A stretch of 64,000 nucleotides of DNA, taken from Mangrovimicrobium sp048323675 (lineage in GTDB: Bacteria > Pseudomonadota > Gammaproteobacteria > Pseudomonadales > Halieaceae). Location: assembly GCF_048323675.1 (NCBI RefSeq), contig NZ_JBLWFK010000009.1, positions 1 through 64,000 on the forward strand, in the 5' to 3' direction. Numbering within the stretch: the first letter of the stretch is position 1; each line of letters begins with the position of its first letter. The translations under genes and the position numbers were made by a program. The notes under the pieces were generated by a model, which saw only the letters and a program-made list of their open reading frames with translations, was not told the origin of the DNA and ran no database searches. Shown piece by piece: positions 1 to 7,693 of the stretch.

Positions 1-186
1 ATCGGCCCGATCGCCAAGCCGGACGTGATCCAGTGGGCGCCGGACCTGCCGAAGACCCGCTCGGGCAAGATCATGCGCCGTATCCTACGCAAGATTGCGG
101 AGAACGAGCTGGGGTCGCTGGGGGATACCAGTACGCTGGCGGACCCTTCGGTGGTCGACAAGCTGATTGCCAACCGCCCGGGCTGA
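1..186 (+). CDS. acs: acetyl-CoA synthetase, C-terminal fragment
   Basis: This is the last 61 codons of an AMP-forming acetate-CoA ligase, open at the left edge. The fragment contains PDLPKTRSGKIMRR, the family's C-terminal catalytic-lysine motif (the lysine of SGKIMRR adenylates acetate and is the usual site of regulatory acetylation). It ends with the family-typical LGDTSTLADPSVVDKLI. The enzyme converts acetate, ATP and CoA to acetyl-CoA in the cytoplasm. The rest of the gene lies outside the window, so operon context is unknown. A hairpin-rich gap follows. Identification is confident because this C-terminus is highly conserved. Confidence 0.93.
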   Translation: MGPIAKPDVIQWAPDLPKTRSGKIMRRILRKIAENELGSLGDTSTLADPSVVDKLIANRPG

Positions 187-233
187 ACCGGCTGCTGTAG
201 GTAGGTCAAAAGCGGAGCCCTGGATGCGGGCTC

Positions 234-297
234 CGGTCTCATACCCCTTCCGCGGCTCGAAGGACTTTTAACTCACCGCGGAAGGGGTATGAGACCG
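234..297 (+). repeat. family A stem-loop, copy A1
   Basis: A perfect 22-bp inverted repeat (arms 234-255 and 276-297) encloses a 20-nt loop, CTCGAAGGACTTTTAACTCA (256-275). The loop recurs in four other hairpins of the window, while the outer arm sequence is unique to this copy. The inner stem CCGCGG next to the loop is also shared with copy A5 (CCACGG in A4). There is no T run after either arm, so it is not a typical intrinsic terminator. The motif GTGAATTCGACTCTT at 313-327 resembles a flank near copy A4. Confidence 0.85.
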
Positions 298-368
298 AAT
301 CCCTCGTCAGCAGTGAATTCGACTCTTGGTCCCTGAACCTGAACTTGGCGGAATTACGCACGGGGCGA

Positions 369-443
369 GCAAGTGCAGGCGCATGTTCCGTGCGTCGAGT
401 TAAAAGTCTTTCGAGTAAGCACGGGACATGCGCCTGCGCTTGC
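369..443 (-). repeat. family A stem-loop, copy A2
   Basis: Arms at 369-393 and 419-443 pair over 25 positions, with two G-T type exceptions. The 25-nt loop (394-418), read on the minus strand, contains CTCGAAAGACTTTTAACTCG, the family A loop. Its arms (GCAAGTGCAGGCGCATGT...) are unrelated to those of A1. It is part of a roughly 130-150 bp tandem duplication with A3: both are preceded by CGGAATTACGC and followed by a related flank. Confidence 0.8.
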
Positions 444-509
444 GGGATCGAAACCACCGGAATGTCTCCCCTGCATCGCCTGAACCCGACGGAATTACGC
501 GCGGAGCGA

Positions 510-635
510 GCAAGTGCAGGTGCATGTTCCGTGCGTCGAGTCAGTCGCTACCGCCATCCATGGCTCTCGCGACATACCGTACATCCTGTACATAAAAGTC
601 TCTCGAGTAAGTACGGGACATGCGCCTGCGCTTGC
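510..635 (-). repeat. family A stem-loop with expanded loop, copy A3
   Basis: Arms at 510-534 and 611-635 are nearly identical to those of A2. The 76-nt loop keeps the family A ends (GTCGAG at the left, AAAAGTCTCTCGAGTAA at the right) but has about 50 extra bases. The extra part folds into two hairpins: GTCGC 544-548 with GCGAC 569-573 enclosing GCCATCCATGGC (553-564), and GTACATCCTGTAC (579-591). The CATCC(A)TG hairpins are also the inner hairpins of families B and C, so this copy links the families. Confidence 0.75.
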
Positions 636-706
636 GGATTCAATGCCACCGAAACTTTTTCCACTCAAGTTCTGTACTTGCGGCAACGAACCTCCAACCC
701 GGAAAT

Positions 707-2455
707 TCAGGACGTTTCTCTCTCAGCCCAGGCCGCCAACAAGCGGTCCTCCAATTCCCGTGTATAGCCCGCGGCATCCGTGAGCGCCGACTGCGCCATG
801 CGCTGTCGCAAGCCCTGCCGCAGGGCGAGCAATGCCTGCCGGTGTTCATTCCAGTAGACGCCGATACGGGCAAAATCATCCCCGTCTGCGGCAATAAATT
901 CGGGCAAACCGATGGCTTCAAGCATGCCGGCGGTCTGCCGGCTGATGATTCGGTCTCCGCACAGTGTCAGTACCGGCGTTCCCATCCACAGAGCTTCGCA
1001 GGTGGTGAGTCCGCCGTTGTAGGGGAAGGTATCCAGGGCAATGTCGATATCCGCATACTCCGCCAGCATTTGCTGGTGTGGCGAAGCGGCGCGAAACTCG
1101 ATGCGCTGCGGCTCCACCCCGTGCTCGGCGAAACGCTGGCGGAATTCTGCCTGCATATCGCTGGACTCGTAGGCCCTGCCCTTGAGCAGCAGGCGCGAAT
1201 CGGGCACGGCGAGCAGGAGTCTGGACCAGGTCGCGACCACCTGCGGCACCACTTTATGGTGGCGATTGAAGGAGCCGAAGGTCAGGGGGGCCTCCGTCGA
1301 GGTATTGCTGGCGAATTCCGGCGCATACTCCGGTGGCTCGTACACCAGCCGGGGACGCTCGAGACGCATCAGGGTTTCGGTAAATTGCTGTTTTGTATCC
1401 CGCGGCGAGGAATAACTGTCGGTGACGTAGTAATCGATCGTGGTAAGCCCGGTAGTGTCGAAATAATCGAGCAGGGACACCTGCAGTGGCGCGGGACGGT
1501 GCGCCATTACGCCAATGCGGTTTTCCGGCGCATGTCCCGCCAGGTCGATAAGGATGTCCACCTCATCTTCGGCAATCTGCCGGCTGATGGTTGCGGCGTC
1601 CGCGCCCCCCATGTCGCGCCACTGGTCTGCGCGCTCGGTGAAATACCGGGTGAGTTCATCCTGGCGTGGCGTAATACTGTACAAGTAGAGTTCGAAGCGG
1701 CTCCGGTCGTGGTGATCGAACAGGGGCTTGAAGAAATAACCGACGATTTCCCGGGAGAAACGCGGGGACAGGTAACCGATACGCAGCTTGCCGTCGGCCC
1801 GCGGCGAACGCTGGGCAAGGTCGATACGCGGATGCTGTTGCTCTATAGCCCCACCCAGTTGCCGGTGCATGGCAAACAGCTGCCCATGATCCGACTGGGA
1901 GAACAGGTGCATGCTGAGCAGGATCTGGCTCATGGTAGCGATATCGATCCTGCCTGAAGCGAAAGCCTTCATGTAGCACTCGATCGCCTCCGCAGAGCGA
2001 CCCAGGTCGCGCAGGGTGTGGCCGAGATTGGGATAGATCGGAATCAGGTCAGGATTGATCACCAGGGCCCGGCGGAAGGCATTTACCGCCTCGGTCTTGC
2101 GCCCGCTGACACTCAGGGCCGTTGCATAGTTGTACAGGTGGGTCGGATTGTCGGGCTCGACCTGCAGGACTTTTTCCATCAGGTCCCGGGCCCGCGCATA
2201 ATCTTTTTGCTGCAGGGCGATACTGGATGCCATGACCAGCGCATCCAGCGGTACCTGGCTGGCCTGCAACAGCGGGCGCAACACCTGTTCCGCCCGTTCC
2301 AGTTCGCCCAGTTGCAGCAACTGCCTGGCGTTAGCCAGTTGCGCGCGAATCTGGTGCAGCGACGAAAGCTGCGGTTGCGCAGCTCGCAACAGGCAGCAGC
2401 GTTTGTATTTTTTTCCACTGCCACAGGGACAGGATGCGTTCCTTGCCGGGGACAT
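707..2455 (-). CDS. SEC-C/TPR protein with GT41 O-GlcNAc transferase-like domain
   Basis: This is a 582-residue protein. Residues 9-21 (CPCGSGKKYKRCC) are a zinc-binding SEC-C motif. About 35-180 is TPR-like (repeats such as PDNPTHLYNYATALSVSG). About 220-575 is a GT41 (OGT/SPINDLY-like) catalytic domain with LAGHAPENRIGVMAHRPAPLQV, which carries the family His, and DTFPYNGGLTTCEALWMG, the nucleotide-sugar site. It probably transfers a sugar from a UDP-sugar to Ser/Thr or another acceptor in the cytoplasm; donor and acceptor are unknown. ATG 2455 is chosen because SEC-C follows directly; an in-frame upstream codon at 2506 would add 17 unconvincing residues. It lies 75 bp after the start side of the next minus-strand gene and may be expressed separately. 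Confidence 0.85.
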   Translation of the reverse strand: MSPARNASCPCGSGKKYKRCCLLRAAQPQLSSLHQIRAQLANARQLLQLGELERAEQVLRPLLQASQVPLDALVMASSIALQQKDYARARDLMEKVLQVEPDNPTHLYNYATALSVSGRKTEAVNAFRRALVINPDLIPIYPNLGHTLRDLGRSAEAIECYMKAFASGRIDIATMSQILLSMHLFSQSDHGQLFAMHRQLGGAIEQQHPRIDLAQRSPRADGKLRIGYLSPRFSREIVGYFFKPLFDHHDRSRFELYLYSITPRQDELTRYFTERADQWRDMGGADAATISRQIAEDEVDILIDLAGHAPENRIGVMAHRPAPLQVSLLDYFDTTGLTTIDYYVTDSYSSPRDTKQQFTETLMRLERPRLVYEPPEYAPEFASNTSTEAPLTFGSFNRHHKVVPQVVATWSRLLLAVPDSRLLLKGRAYESSDMQAEFRQRFAEHGVEPQRIEFRAASPHQQMLAEYADIDIALDTFPYNGGLTTCEALWMGTPVLTLCGDRIISRQTAGMLEAIGLPEFIAADGDDFARIGVYWNEHRQALLALRQGLRQRMAQSALTDAAGYTRELEDRLLAAWAERETS

Positions 2456-2529
2456 CGCTCGAAATACAGTACTTCCTGAAAAGTGACTCGACCGACTATA
2501 GCACACCTGCCATATCCGTCGATTTCAAC

Positions 2530-4227
2530 TCAGTGGCCCTGGGCGATATTCTGGCCCGGGAGTGCCGACCGCCAGTCGAGACGAATATCCCAGTCGTGGA
2601 ATTTGTCGAAGGGCAGGGTCGGCGAAGTCTCGTTGTCCACCAGGTCGTAGACGTTGTGCGGGGGCACAACAGTGGCATCCTTGCCGTAGATATAATCCTG
2701 GTCTTCGACGATAACCCGGTAGGCCTTGTTGAGTTCCAGCGCCCGCGCCAGTGACGGCGTAATAATGTCGTAGATGCTTGCCACCGCTTCCAGTTCACTG
2801 CGCTTCAGGCCGCCGTCCTTATCGAACCATTTCGCCTGCATCTCCGGGTTGCTGCGGAACTCGCCGCCGCCGCCGACGCGGCTGAGGTAGGTGAGGTACT
2901 CGCCTTCGGTCTCCCCGCGATTGGGAACGTCCTGGAGTGACTTCAGGTCGATGTAGCCGTAGCCGGCAGCGCCGTCGGGCTTGCGCGGGAAGGCGAAGGT
3001 CTTGTCTATCGTGGAGCCGATCGAATTATGGCAGCCCATACAGGAAAGGTTCTCCTCGAAGGTATAGGCGCGCAGACGGCCGTGGCGATCCTCGATGAAA
3101 CCGCTGACCGACCAGCCCATACCATTGTCGAGACCAAAGTCGCCCAGCCTGGCGTATCCGGGCAGGTATCCGGCATCCTTGGAATAGCCTTCCTCGCGGT
3201 AGTATTCGCGCAGGGCAACCAGGGGATAGGAGACCTGCTTCTTGAGGTAACGCACTTCCTTCATGCGCCGGGAGGGGCCGATATCACCCTGTGCGTCCAC
3301 GCCCACATAGCGCACTGTGTGCAGGAATTCCGTACCCTGTGGATAGGTACCACGCTGTAGAAAGTAGTTGCTCGCCTTGCCCAGGTAGCCGTCCAGTACC
3401 GTGATGCGCTCAATCACGCCCAACTTACCATCGCCGTCGAGGTCCTTGCCAACCCTGGCCTCATCCACGGGAAAGGTCGTAATGGCATCGAGCTCTTTCA
3501 GGTTGGCCTCGGTCACCGCGAGATTGGCGAGATAGATATCGCGTGAGGGTTTGCCGTCGCTGTCGCTGCGATACTCCGGAGCGAGACGAATCATCACGTC
3601 GTCCGTGGAGCCGTTAGTGGGCCAGAATGTGCTGGGGAACGGCTTGTAATTGAACGCGATCCAGTCACTCCCGTCGCGGGCAAAACCCTGATTGTCGAAC
3701 GCCGCCGCAGCGCCGGCAAGGTTTTCCAGGTCGGGAATCCAACCCTTGAATTCCGCCTCGCGCAGACGCGGGGCGAGTTCGGAATAGTTATCCTGGTTGA
3801 TCCAGTCCGTAATTTCCGCGTCGGAGATTTTCGCCACCCGCTCGCTGCGGTCCTCGAACAGGTTTTTCCAGTGATTGGTGAGGCCCAGGTCACTGAAGCT
3901 GTATGCGACCTGCAGGGCGCCATCACCGAGGGTATTTTCCCGGCCCGGCTGGGGATTCTGGTGGCAGACATAACAGGGGTTGTACTGCCCTTCCGTGCGG
4001 GTATAGCACATTGGCGGGATAATCGCTTCGCGATTGTAAGCTGCAGTTACCGGGTGTACGGGAATCGCTGCGGGACGCACTCCTTCATTGTCCTTTAGCA
4101 AGGCAAGGTTCTGTTCGTAGTAGGGCACGGACTGTTCCGCTTCGGCCTGGAGCACCGGGGAATAGCCCTGGCTCAACAGCCCGGCTCCGCAAAGAAATAG
4201 CAGGGAGATACGTTTGTTCACACTCAT
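2530..4227 (-). CDS. exported protein with two CxxCH haem-binding motifs
   Basis: This is a 565-residue protein with a Sec signal peptide (MSVNKRISLLFLCGAGLLSQG, cleavage probably near residue 30). CYVCH at 85-89 and CMGCH at about 396-400 are covalent haem c sites, so a periplasmic dihaem cytochrome-like protein is expected. A stretch like an EF-hand (DLDGDGKLGVIERI) lies between them. It does not match a cytochrome family I can name. The start at 4227 places the signal peptide at the N terminus; the longer frame to 4293 adds non-signal residues. It follows the PhoX-like gene by about 105 bp on the same strand, suggesting related export or redox use, but the hairpin between them may separate transcripts. 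Confidence 0.75.
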   Translation of the reverse strand: MSVNKRISLLFLCGAGLLSQGYSPVLQAEAEQSVPYYEQNLALLKDNEGVRPAAIPVHPVTAAYNREAIIPPMCYTRTEGQYNPCYVCHQNPQPGRENTLGDGALQVAYSFSDLGLTNHWKNLFEDRSERVAKISDAEITDWINQDNYSELAPRLREAEFKGWIPDLENLAGAAAAFDNQGFARDGSDWIAFNYKPFPSTFWPTNGSTDDVMIRLAPEYRSDSDGKPSRDIYLANLAVTEANLKELDAITTFPVDEARVGKDLDGDGKLGVIERITVLDGYLGKASNYFLQRGTYPQGTEFLHTVRYVGVDAQGDIGPSRRMKEVRYLKKQVSYPLVALREYYREEGYSKDAGYLPGYARLGDFGLDNGMGWSVSGFIEDRHGRLRAYTFEENLSCMGCHNSIGSTIDKTFAFPRKPDGAAGYGYIDLKSLQDVPNRGETEGEYLTYLSRVGGGGEFRSNPEMQAKWFDKDGGLKRSELEAVASIYDIITPSLARALELNKAYRVIVEDQDYIYGKDATVVPPHNVYDLVDNETSPTLPFDKFHDWDIRLDWRSALPGQNIAQGH

Positions 4228-4242
4228 TTTCGGGATCCGTAA

Positions 4243-4277
4243 AACGTGAAAGGCGCCCGCACAAAAGCGTGGGCGCC
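4243..4277 (-). terminator. possible intrinsic terminator after PhoX-like gene
   Basis: A stem GGCGCCC (4252-4258) pairs with GGGCGCC (4271-4277). Read on the minus strand it lies about 58 bases after the PhoX-like stop and is followed by TTTCACGTTTT. The T run is weak, so termination may be partial. Confidence 0.45.
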
Positions 4278-4334
4278 AGGGAGTGCCGCGCATTCAGCGC
4301 GGCGGTATGAAGCCTTGAGAATCAAGCGCCGGAA

Positions 4335-5873
4335 TTACTTGCTCTTTTTCTTGGACTTGTCGTGGTCGCGATTACTCTTGCGCTCGAACTCTCTCGGTTC
4401 GTTGACTTCAGAGATATCGAATTTCCACAGGGCGTCACCAAAACCTTCCGGGTATTTGGCCAGGTCGGTGCTGTCCGGGTGCTGGATGGACACCACGAAC
4501 TCGTCGGGGCTGACCGGGTTGAAGATCATGCCGGTCGCTTCCGCGCCGTCAACCACATGGCTGAGGAAGTGGTCGAGGGATTCGGCGACACCGTCACGAT
4601 CAGTGTCACGAACAAACCAGATATCGCCGCCACGGTCGCCGCCGTTGGGCTGGTCTTCGATCACGAAGATATTCCCGTACATGTCCTGGGCCAGGTTGTC
4701 CGGTGAGTTCAGGATGGCGGTAGTGCCCGGGAAGCCAAGGTTTTTCGGCGTCTCGGCATCGCTGACCAGGACCTGTACCAGCGCCGTGCCGTCGCCGTTT
4801 TCGATCACGCTGTACACGGAATGCTCTGAGGTCGCAGCGAAGTAGACCACTGTGTCACCGCTGCGGGTGTAGGACACTTCCATGTCTTCCGGACGGCCGA
4901 AGGGGGTACCGTCAAGTTCGTCGGCGGCACAGCGACCGCCGAAGGTGTCGGGGTTACCGCAGTCACTGGAGATGCCGTTTTTCAGCGGGTCAGTGGCAGT
5001 GCCGGTAATCTCGATCCAGGTAGCAGCGCCAGTGCGGATATCGGCATTGACTCCGGAGTCCCAGTTCGCGGCCGCATCACCACCATTGGCGATAAAGTCA
5101 TCCACCTGCAGGACATAGGAGGTGCCGCCCTGAGAGTAATCTTCCGCGTCGTTAAATACGATTTTGTACAATGAACCGGAGTTCCACTCGTCGACGAAGT
5201 ACAGGGCTCCGCCATCGTGGCTGAAGCGCAGACCCTCATGGGCTACATTGGGAATACCAGTTAATTCACGAATGATTGCGCCATTTTCACTGGCGGCGAT
5301 CGGGTTCAGTACCTCGATGACACGACCCTGGCCAGCCCACTCTTCAGCCAGCAGCAGGGTGCCGTTAGGGGTAAATGTGGAGGGGTCAAACGCGCCGAAG
5401 TCAGTCGGGCTGCCTTCCTCGCCCCAATCACCGCTGAGGCCATTGCCGTCACCGGAGAACAGCATGACAGTGGTATCGGTCATGGTGTCATAGCGGCTCA
5501 CACCGGCACCCACGGGAGTTTCGTGGGGGATGAAGATGTACTGGCCGGTCGGGTCAAACGCTATCATGTCCCACATGGTTGCACTGGTACCCTGATTCAC
5601 AACCCGCACCACTGACTGATTAATATCAGCTTCAATCTCACTCATGCTGGTGAGGTTGGTCTGGGACACGCCGGGCGGGGTCTGCCAAGGGTGGTTCAGC
5701 TCATTGAAGTGTGACTTCTTGCCGGTGGTACCTTCGACAGTCGCAACGGCTGCAGACTGGGTCAGCGGGTAGAAAAAGATATCGCCCTGCTGGCGGGCAT
5801 TGTCTGCGGAAACCATCTGGGCATTGGCGAGCAGTACGCCCGCGGCAAGCATACCCTTTGTAAATTTGGACAT
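4335..5873 (-). CDS. PhoX-like (DUF839) exported protein
   Basis: This is a 512-residue protein with a signal peptide (MSKFTKGMLAAGVLLANAQMVSA). PhoX-family beta-propeller motifs are visible: FGRPEDMEVS, LNSPDNLAQDMYGNIFVIED and PDEFVVSIQHPDS near the C terminus. PhoX enzymes are Ca/Fe phosphatases of the periplasm or cell surface; many DUF839 members have not been tested, so activity is inferred. Unlike classic PhoX, this copy has a Sec-type leader without twin arginines. It ends in a very basic tail (RKSNRDHDKSKKKSK). The start at 5873 is supported by AGGAGA seven bases upstream. No PHO-box was identified. Confidence 0.78.
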   Translation of the reverse strand: MSKFTKGMLAAGVLLANAQMVSADNARQQGDIFFYPLTQSAAVATVEGTTGKKSHFNELNHPWQTPPGVSQTNLTSMSEIEADINQSVVRVVNQGTSATMWDMIAFDPTGQYIFIPHETPVGAGVSRYDTMTDTTVMLFSGDGNGLSGDWGEEGSPTDFGAFDPSTFTPNGTLLLAEEWAGQGRVIEVLNPIAASENGAIIRELTGIPNVAHEGLRFSHDGGALYFVDEWNSGSLYKIVFNDAEDYSQGGTSYVLQVDDFIANGGDAAANWDSGVNADIRTGAATWIEITGTATDPLKNGISSDCGNPDTFGGRCAADELDGTPFGRPEDMEVSYTRSGDTVVYFAATSEHSVYSVIENGDGTALVQVLVSDAETPKNLGFPGTTAILNSPDNLAQDMYGNIFVIEDQPNGGDRGGDIWFVRDTDRDGVAESLDHFLSHVVDGAEATGMIFNPVSPDEFVVSIQHPDSTDLAKYPEGFGDALWKFDISEVNEPREFERKSNRDHDKSKKKSK

Positions 5874-6046
5874 CAGTGTTCTCTCCTGGATCAGGTGACG
5901 TGTGTGTACTGCAATTAGCTTTGCGCGGACCTGGGAAAGTGACGCTTCGGCCCGGCAGTGAAACAAGCGTCGTGCGGCGTAAACGTTACTGAGGGCCTGT
6001 TACAGTCCTGCAACGATCAGATGGCGATTGAGTGACAGCTTTGTGA

Positions 6047-6078
6047 CATCCCGCGCCAGCAGCTGCCGGCGCGGGATG
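6047..6078 (-). terminator. strong hairpin after FAD oxidoreductase
   Basis: CATCCCGCGCC (6047-6057) pairs perfectly with GGCGCGGGATG (6068-6078), four bases beyond the stop of the minus-strand oxidoreductase. No T tract follows on the minus strand. It may stabilise the mRNA 3' end or act with another factor rather than as a textbook terminator. Confidence 0.45.
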
Positions 6079-6081
6079 CGT

Positions 6082-7551
6082 TCAGGCCTGGGGAAGGATA
6101 TTGCTGTTCAGGCGGAACAGGTTGCCGGGATCGTACTGCGCCTTGATCCGCGAGAGCCGGGGGTAGGCGGGCCCGTAGTTGCCGGCGGCGGCCGCACCTT
6201 CGAACTCGATATTGTCGTAGTAGCCCCCGGTGAACGGTTCCAACTGGCGGAACCATTCGCGGCAGGTGGCCATGGCCTCCGCGTCCTGCGCCGGGTCGGT
6301 CCACGCACCCGCGACAATCATCATGGTCTCCGCCTTGCGGTGGGGAAAAGCTGTGTCCAGCTCGCCAACCCGTTTCACCGCGCCTCCCGCAGTGTGGGTG
6401 AAGAAAGCCAGCCGCGGATCCGGCACGAAGCTTTCCAGCATCGCGTCGACCAGTTCCGGGCCAATGGCTTTCACCATGCCGTTCTTGGCATAGGAGCGAA
6501 TGCCGTGGTGAAAGGTGGCGTCCTCCCAGGTCTGCATGACCTGGTAGTCCTGTACCTTGATGCCATCCTCCATGGGTTTGCCAAACTGGCGCAGGGGAGC
6601 CAGTTCTTTCTCCCCCGCCGCGGGGTCGCCGGCGTAGACCACCTCCATCAGGATAAAGGAGGTACCGTCCGGAGTCGTCGCCATGGTCGGCCCGACATAG
6701 CAGTCATCGGACAGGCCGAGGTACCAGTCGCGATAGAATGCCAGGACTTCCCGGGCCTGTTCGATGGGCCAGGTGATCGCCCCGGAAAGGACATTGCGGT
6801 CGAAGGGATACAGCTGGTAGTCGAAGCGGCTGACCACCCCGAAATTGCCGCCGCCACCGCGCAGGGCCCAGAACAGGTCGGGCTCTTCCTCCGCACTTAC
6901 CTGGCGCACTACGCCATCGGCAGTCACGACCTCTGCGGCAACCAGGTTGTCGACAGCCAGGCCGTATTTGCGGTTGAGCCGCCCAAAGCCCCCTCCCAGG
7001 GTGAAACCACCCACCCCGGTGTGCGACACCACCCCCGCCGTGGTGACCAGCCCTTTGGCCAGGGTCGCGGAATCCAGCTGGCCGAGCAGGGCGCCACCCT
7101 GGACACTCGCCCGGCGCGCCAGGGTATCCACCGTGACGGCGTGCATTTCCGCGAGGTCGATCATCAGCCCGCCCTCGCAGACCGACTTGCCGGGCCAGCT
7201 GTGCCCGCCGCCCTTGATCGCCAGCAGCAGGCTGCGCTCGCGGGCGAAGGTGATAGCCTTGCTGATATCCGCGCTGTCAGCCACCCGCGCGATCAACGCC
7301 GGATGCTTGTCGTGCATCCCGTTCCACAGCTTGCGCGCCACATCGTAATCCGCGTCCCCCGCCATCAGCAGCTCGCCCTGCAGGGCGGCTGCCAGGTCGC
7401 GCACGGCGGCGGCCTCGAGCTGGGTCGGCGCGCCGTCCAGGGTGACTGCGGCAATCGCGGTTTGTGCCCTGGCCGCACTGACCCAGGCCAGCGTCGGTGT
7501 TACCAACAGGCCGGCGCCGAGCGCGGCCTGGCAAAACTTGCGTCGTTGCAT
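6082..7551 (-). CDS. Tat-exported FAD-binding oxidoreductase (BBE type)
   Basis: This is a 489-residue protein. The N terminus MQRRKFCQAALGAGLLVTP is a twin-arginine leader. Residues about 75-240 form a PCMH FAD-binding domain with IKGGGHSWPGKS (the His that usually attaches FAD) and GVGGFTLGGGFGRLNRKYGLAVDN. The C-terminal BBE segment contains YYDNIEFEG and YGPAYPRLSRIKAQYDPGNLFR. Family members oxidise sugars, alcohols or alkaloid-like substrates with O2. The second FAD-linking cysteine seen in berberine-bridge enzymes (usually just before the GGH/GGF segment) is replaced here (SHTGVGG), so FAD is probably singly linked. GGAGGGG lies before ATG 7551. It runs downstream of the pnp terminator and is likely transcribed alone. 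Confidence 0.87.
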   Translation of the reverse strand: MQRRKFCQAALGAGLLVTPTLAWVSAARAQTAIAAVTLDGAPTQLEAAAVRDLAAALQGELLMAGDADYDVARKLWNGMHDKHPALIARVADSADISKAITFARERSLLLAIKGGGHSWPGKSVCEGGLMIDLAEMHAVTVDTLARRASVQGGALLGQLDSATLAKGLVTTAGVVSHTGVGGFTLGGGFGRLNRKYGLAVDNLVAAEVVTADGVVRQVSAEEEPDLFWALRGGGGNFGVVSRFDYQLYPFDRNVLSGAITWPIEQAREVLAFYRDWYLGLSDDCYVGPTMATTPDGTSFILMEVVYAGDPAAGEKELAPLRQFGKPMEDGIKVQDYQVMQTWEDATFHHGIRSYAKNGMVKAIGPELVDAMLESFVPDPRLAFFTHTAGGAVKRVGELDTAFPHRKAETMMIVAGAWTDPAQDAEAMATCREWFRQLEPFTGGYYDNIEFEGAAAAGNYGPAYPRLSRIKAQYDPGNLFRLNSNILPQA

Positions 7552-7640
7552 GCTATCCCCCTCCCTGTGGTCATAGCCTCTTAGCAGGATAGACGCTGGG
7601 CAGCTACTCGCCAGTCTGCCCGGGCGGGCAGTGAGCAGGC

Positions 7641-7673
7641 AAAAAAAAGGGGGTGTACCACAGGTACACCCCC
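7641..7673 (-). terminator. intrinsic terminator of the rimP-pnp operon
   Basis: On the minus strand, an 11-bp perfect stem GGGGGTGTACC/GGTACACCCCC with a 3-nt loop is followed by eight T residues (7641-7648). It lies about 20 bases past the pnp stop. Confidence 0.92.
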
Positions 7674-7693
7674 TCGGGATGGCGATTGCCGGA

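Larger units (their letters stand above)
187..706. other. hairpin-rich intergenic gap after acs
   Basis: This is 520 bases with no credible gene; the reading frames here exist only because of the repeats. It holds a small 7-bp hairpin (214-234, GGAGCCC/GGGCTCC, no T run) and three large family A stem-loops at 234-297, 369-443 and 510-635, described separately. The gap separates the end of acs from the end of the convergent minus-strand GT41 gene, so it should lack promoters for either neighbour. Confidence 0.7.

Noticed and set aside
345..767. Small protein genes in the acs-GT41 gap
   Set aside because: All frames there are built from the family A repeats, with no ribosome-binding site or family similarity.
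620..1957. Long plus-strand reading frame opposite the GT41 gene
   Set aside because: It is a mirror frame of a well-supported gene in high-GC DNA, with no recognisable domains. The same applies to long antisense frames at 7631-9469, 20423-22930 and 26580-28982.
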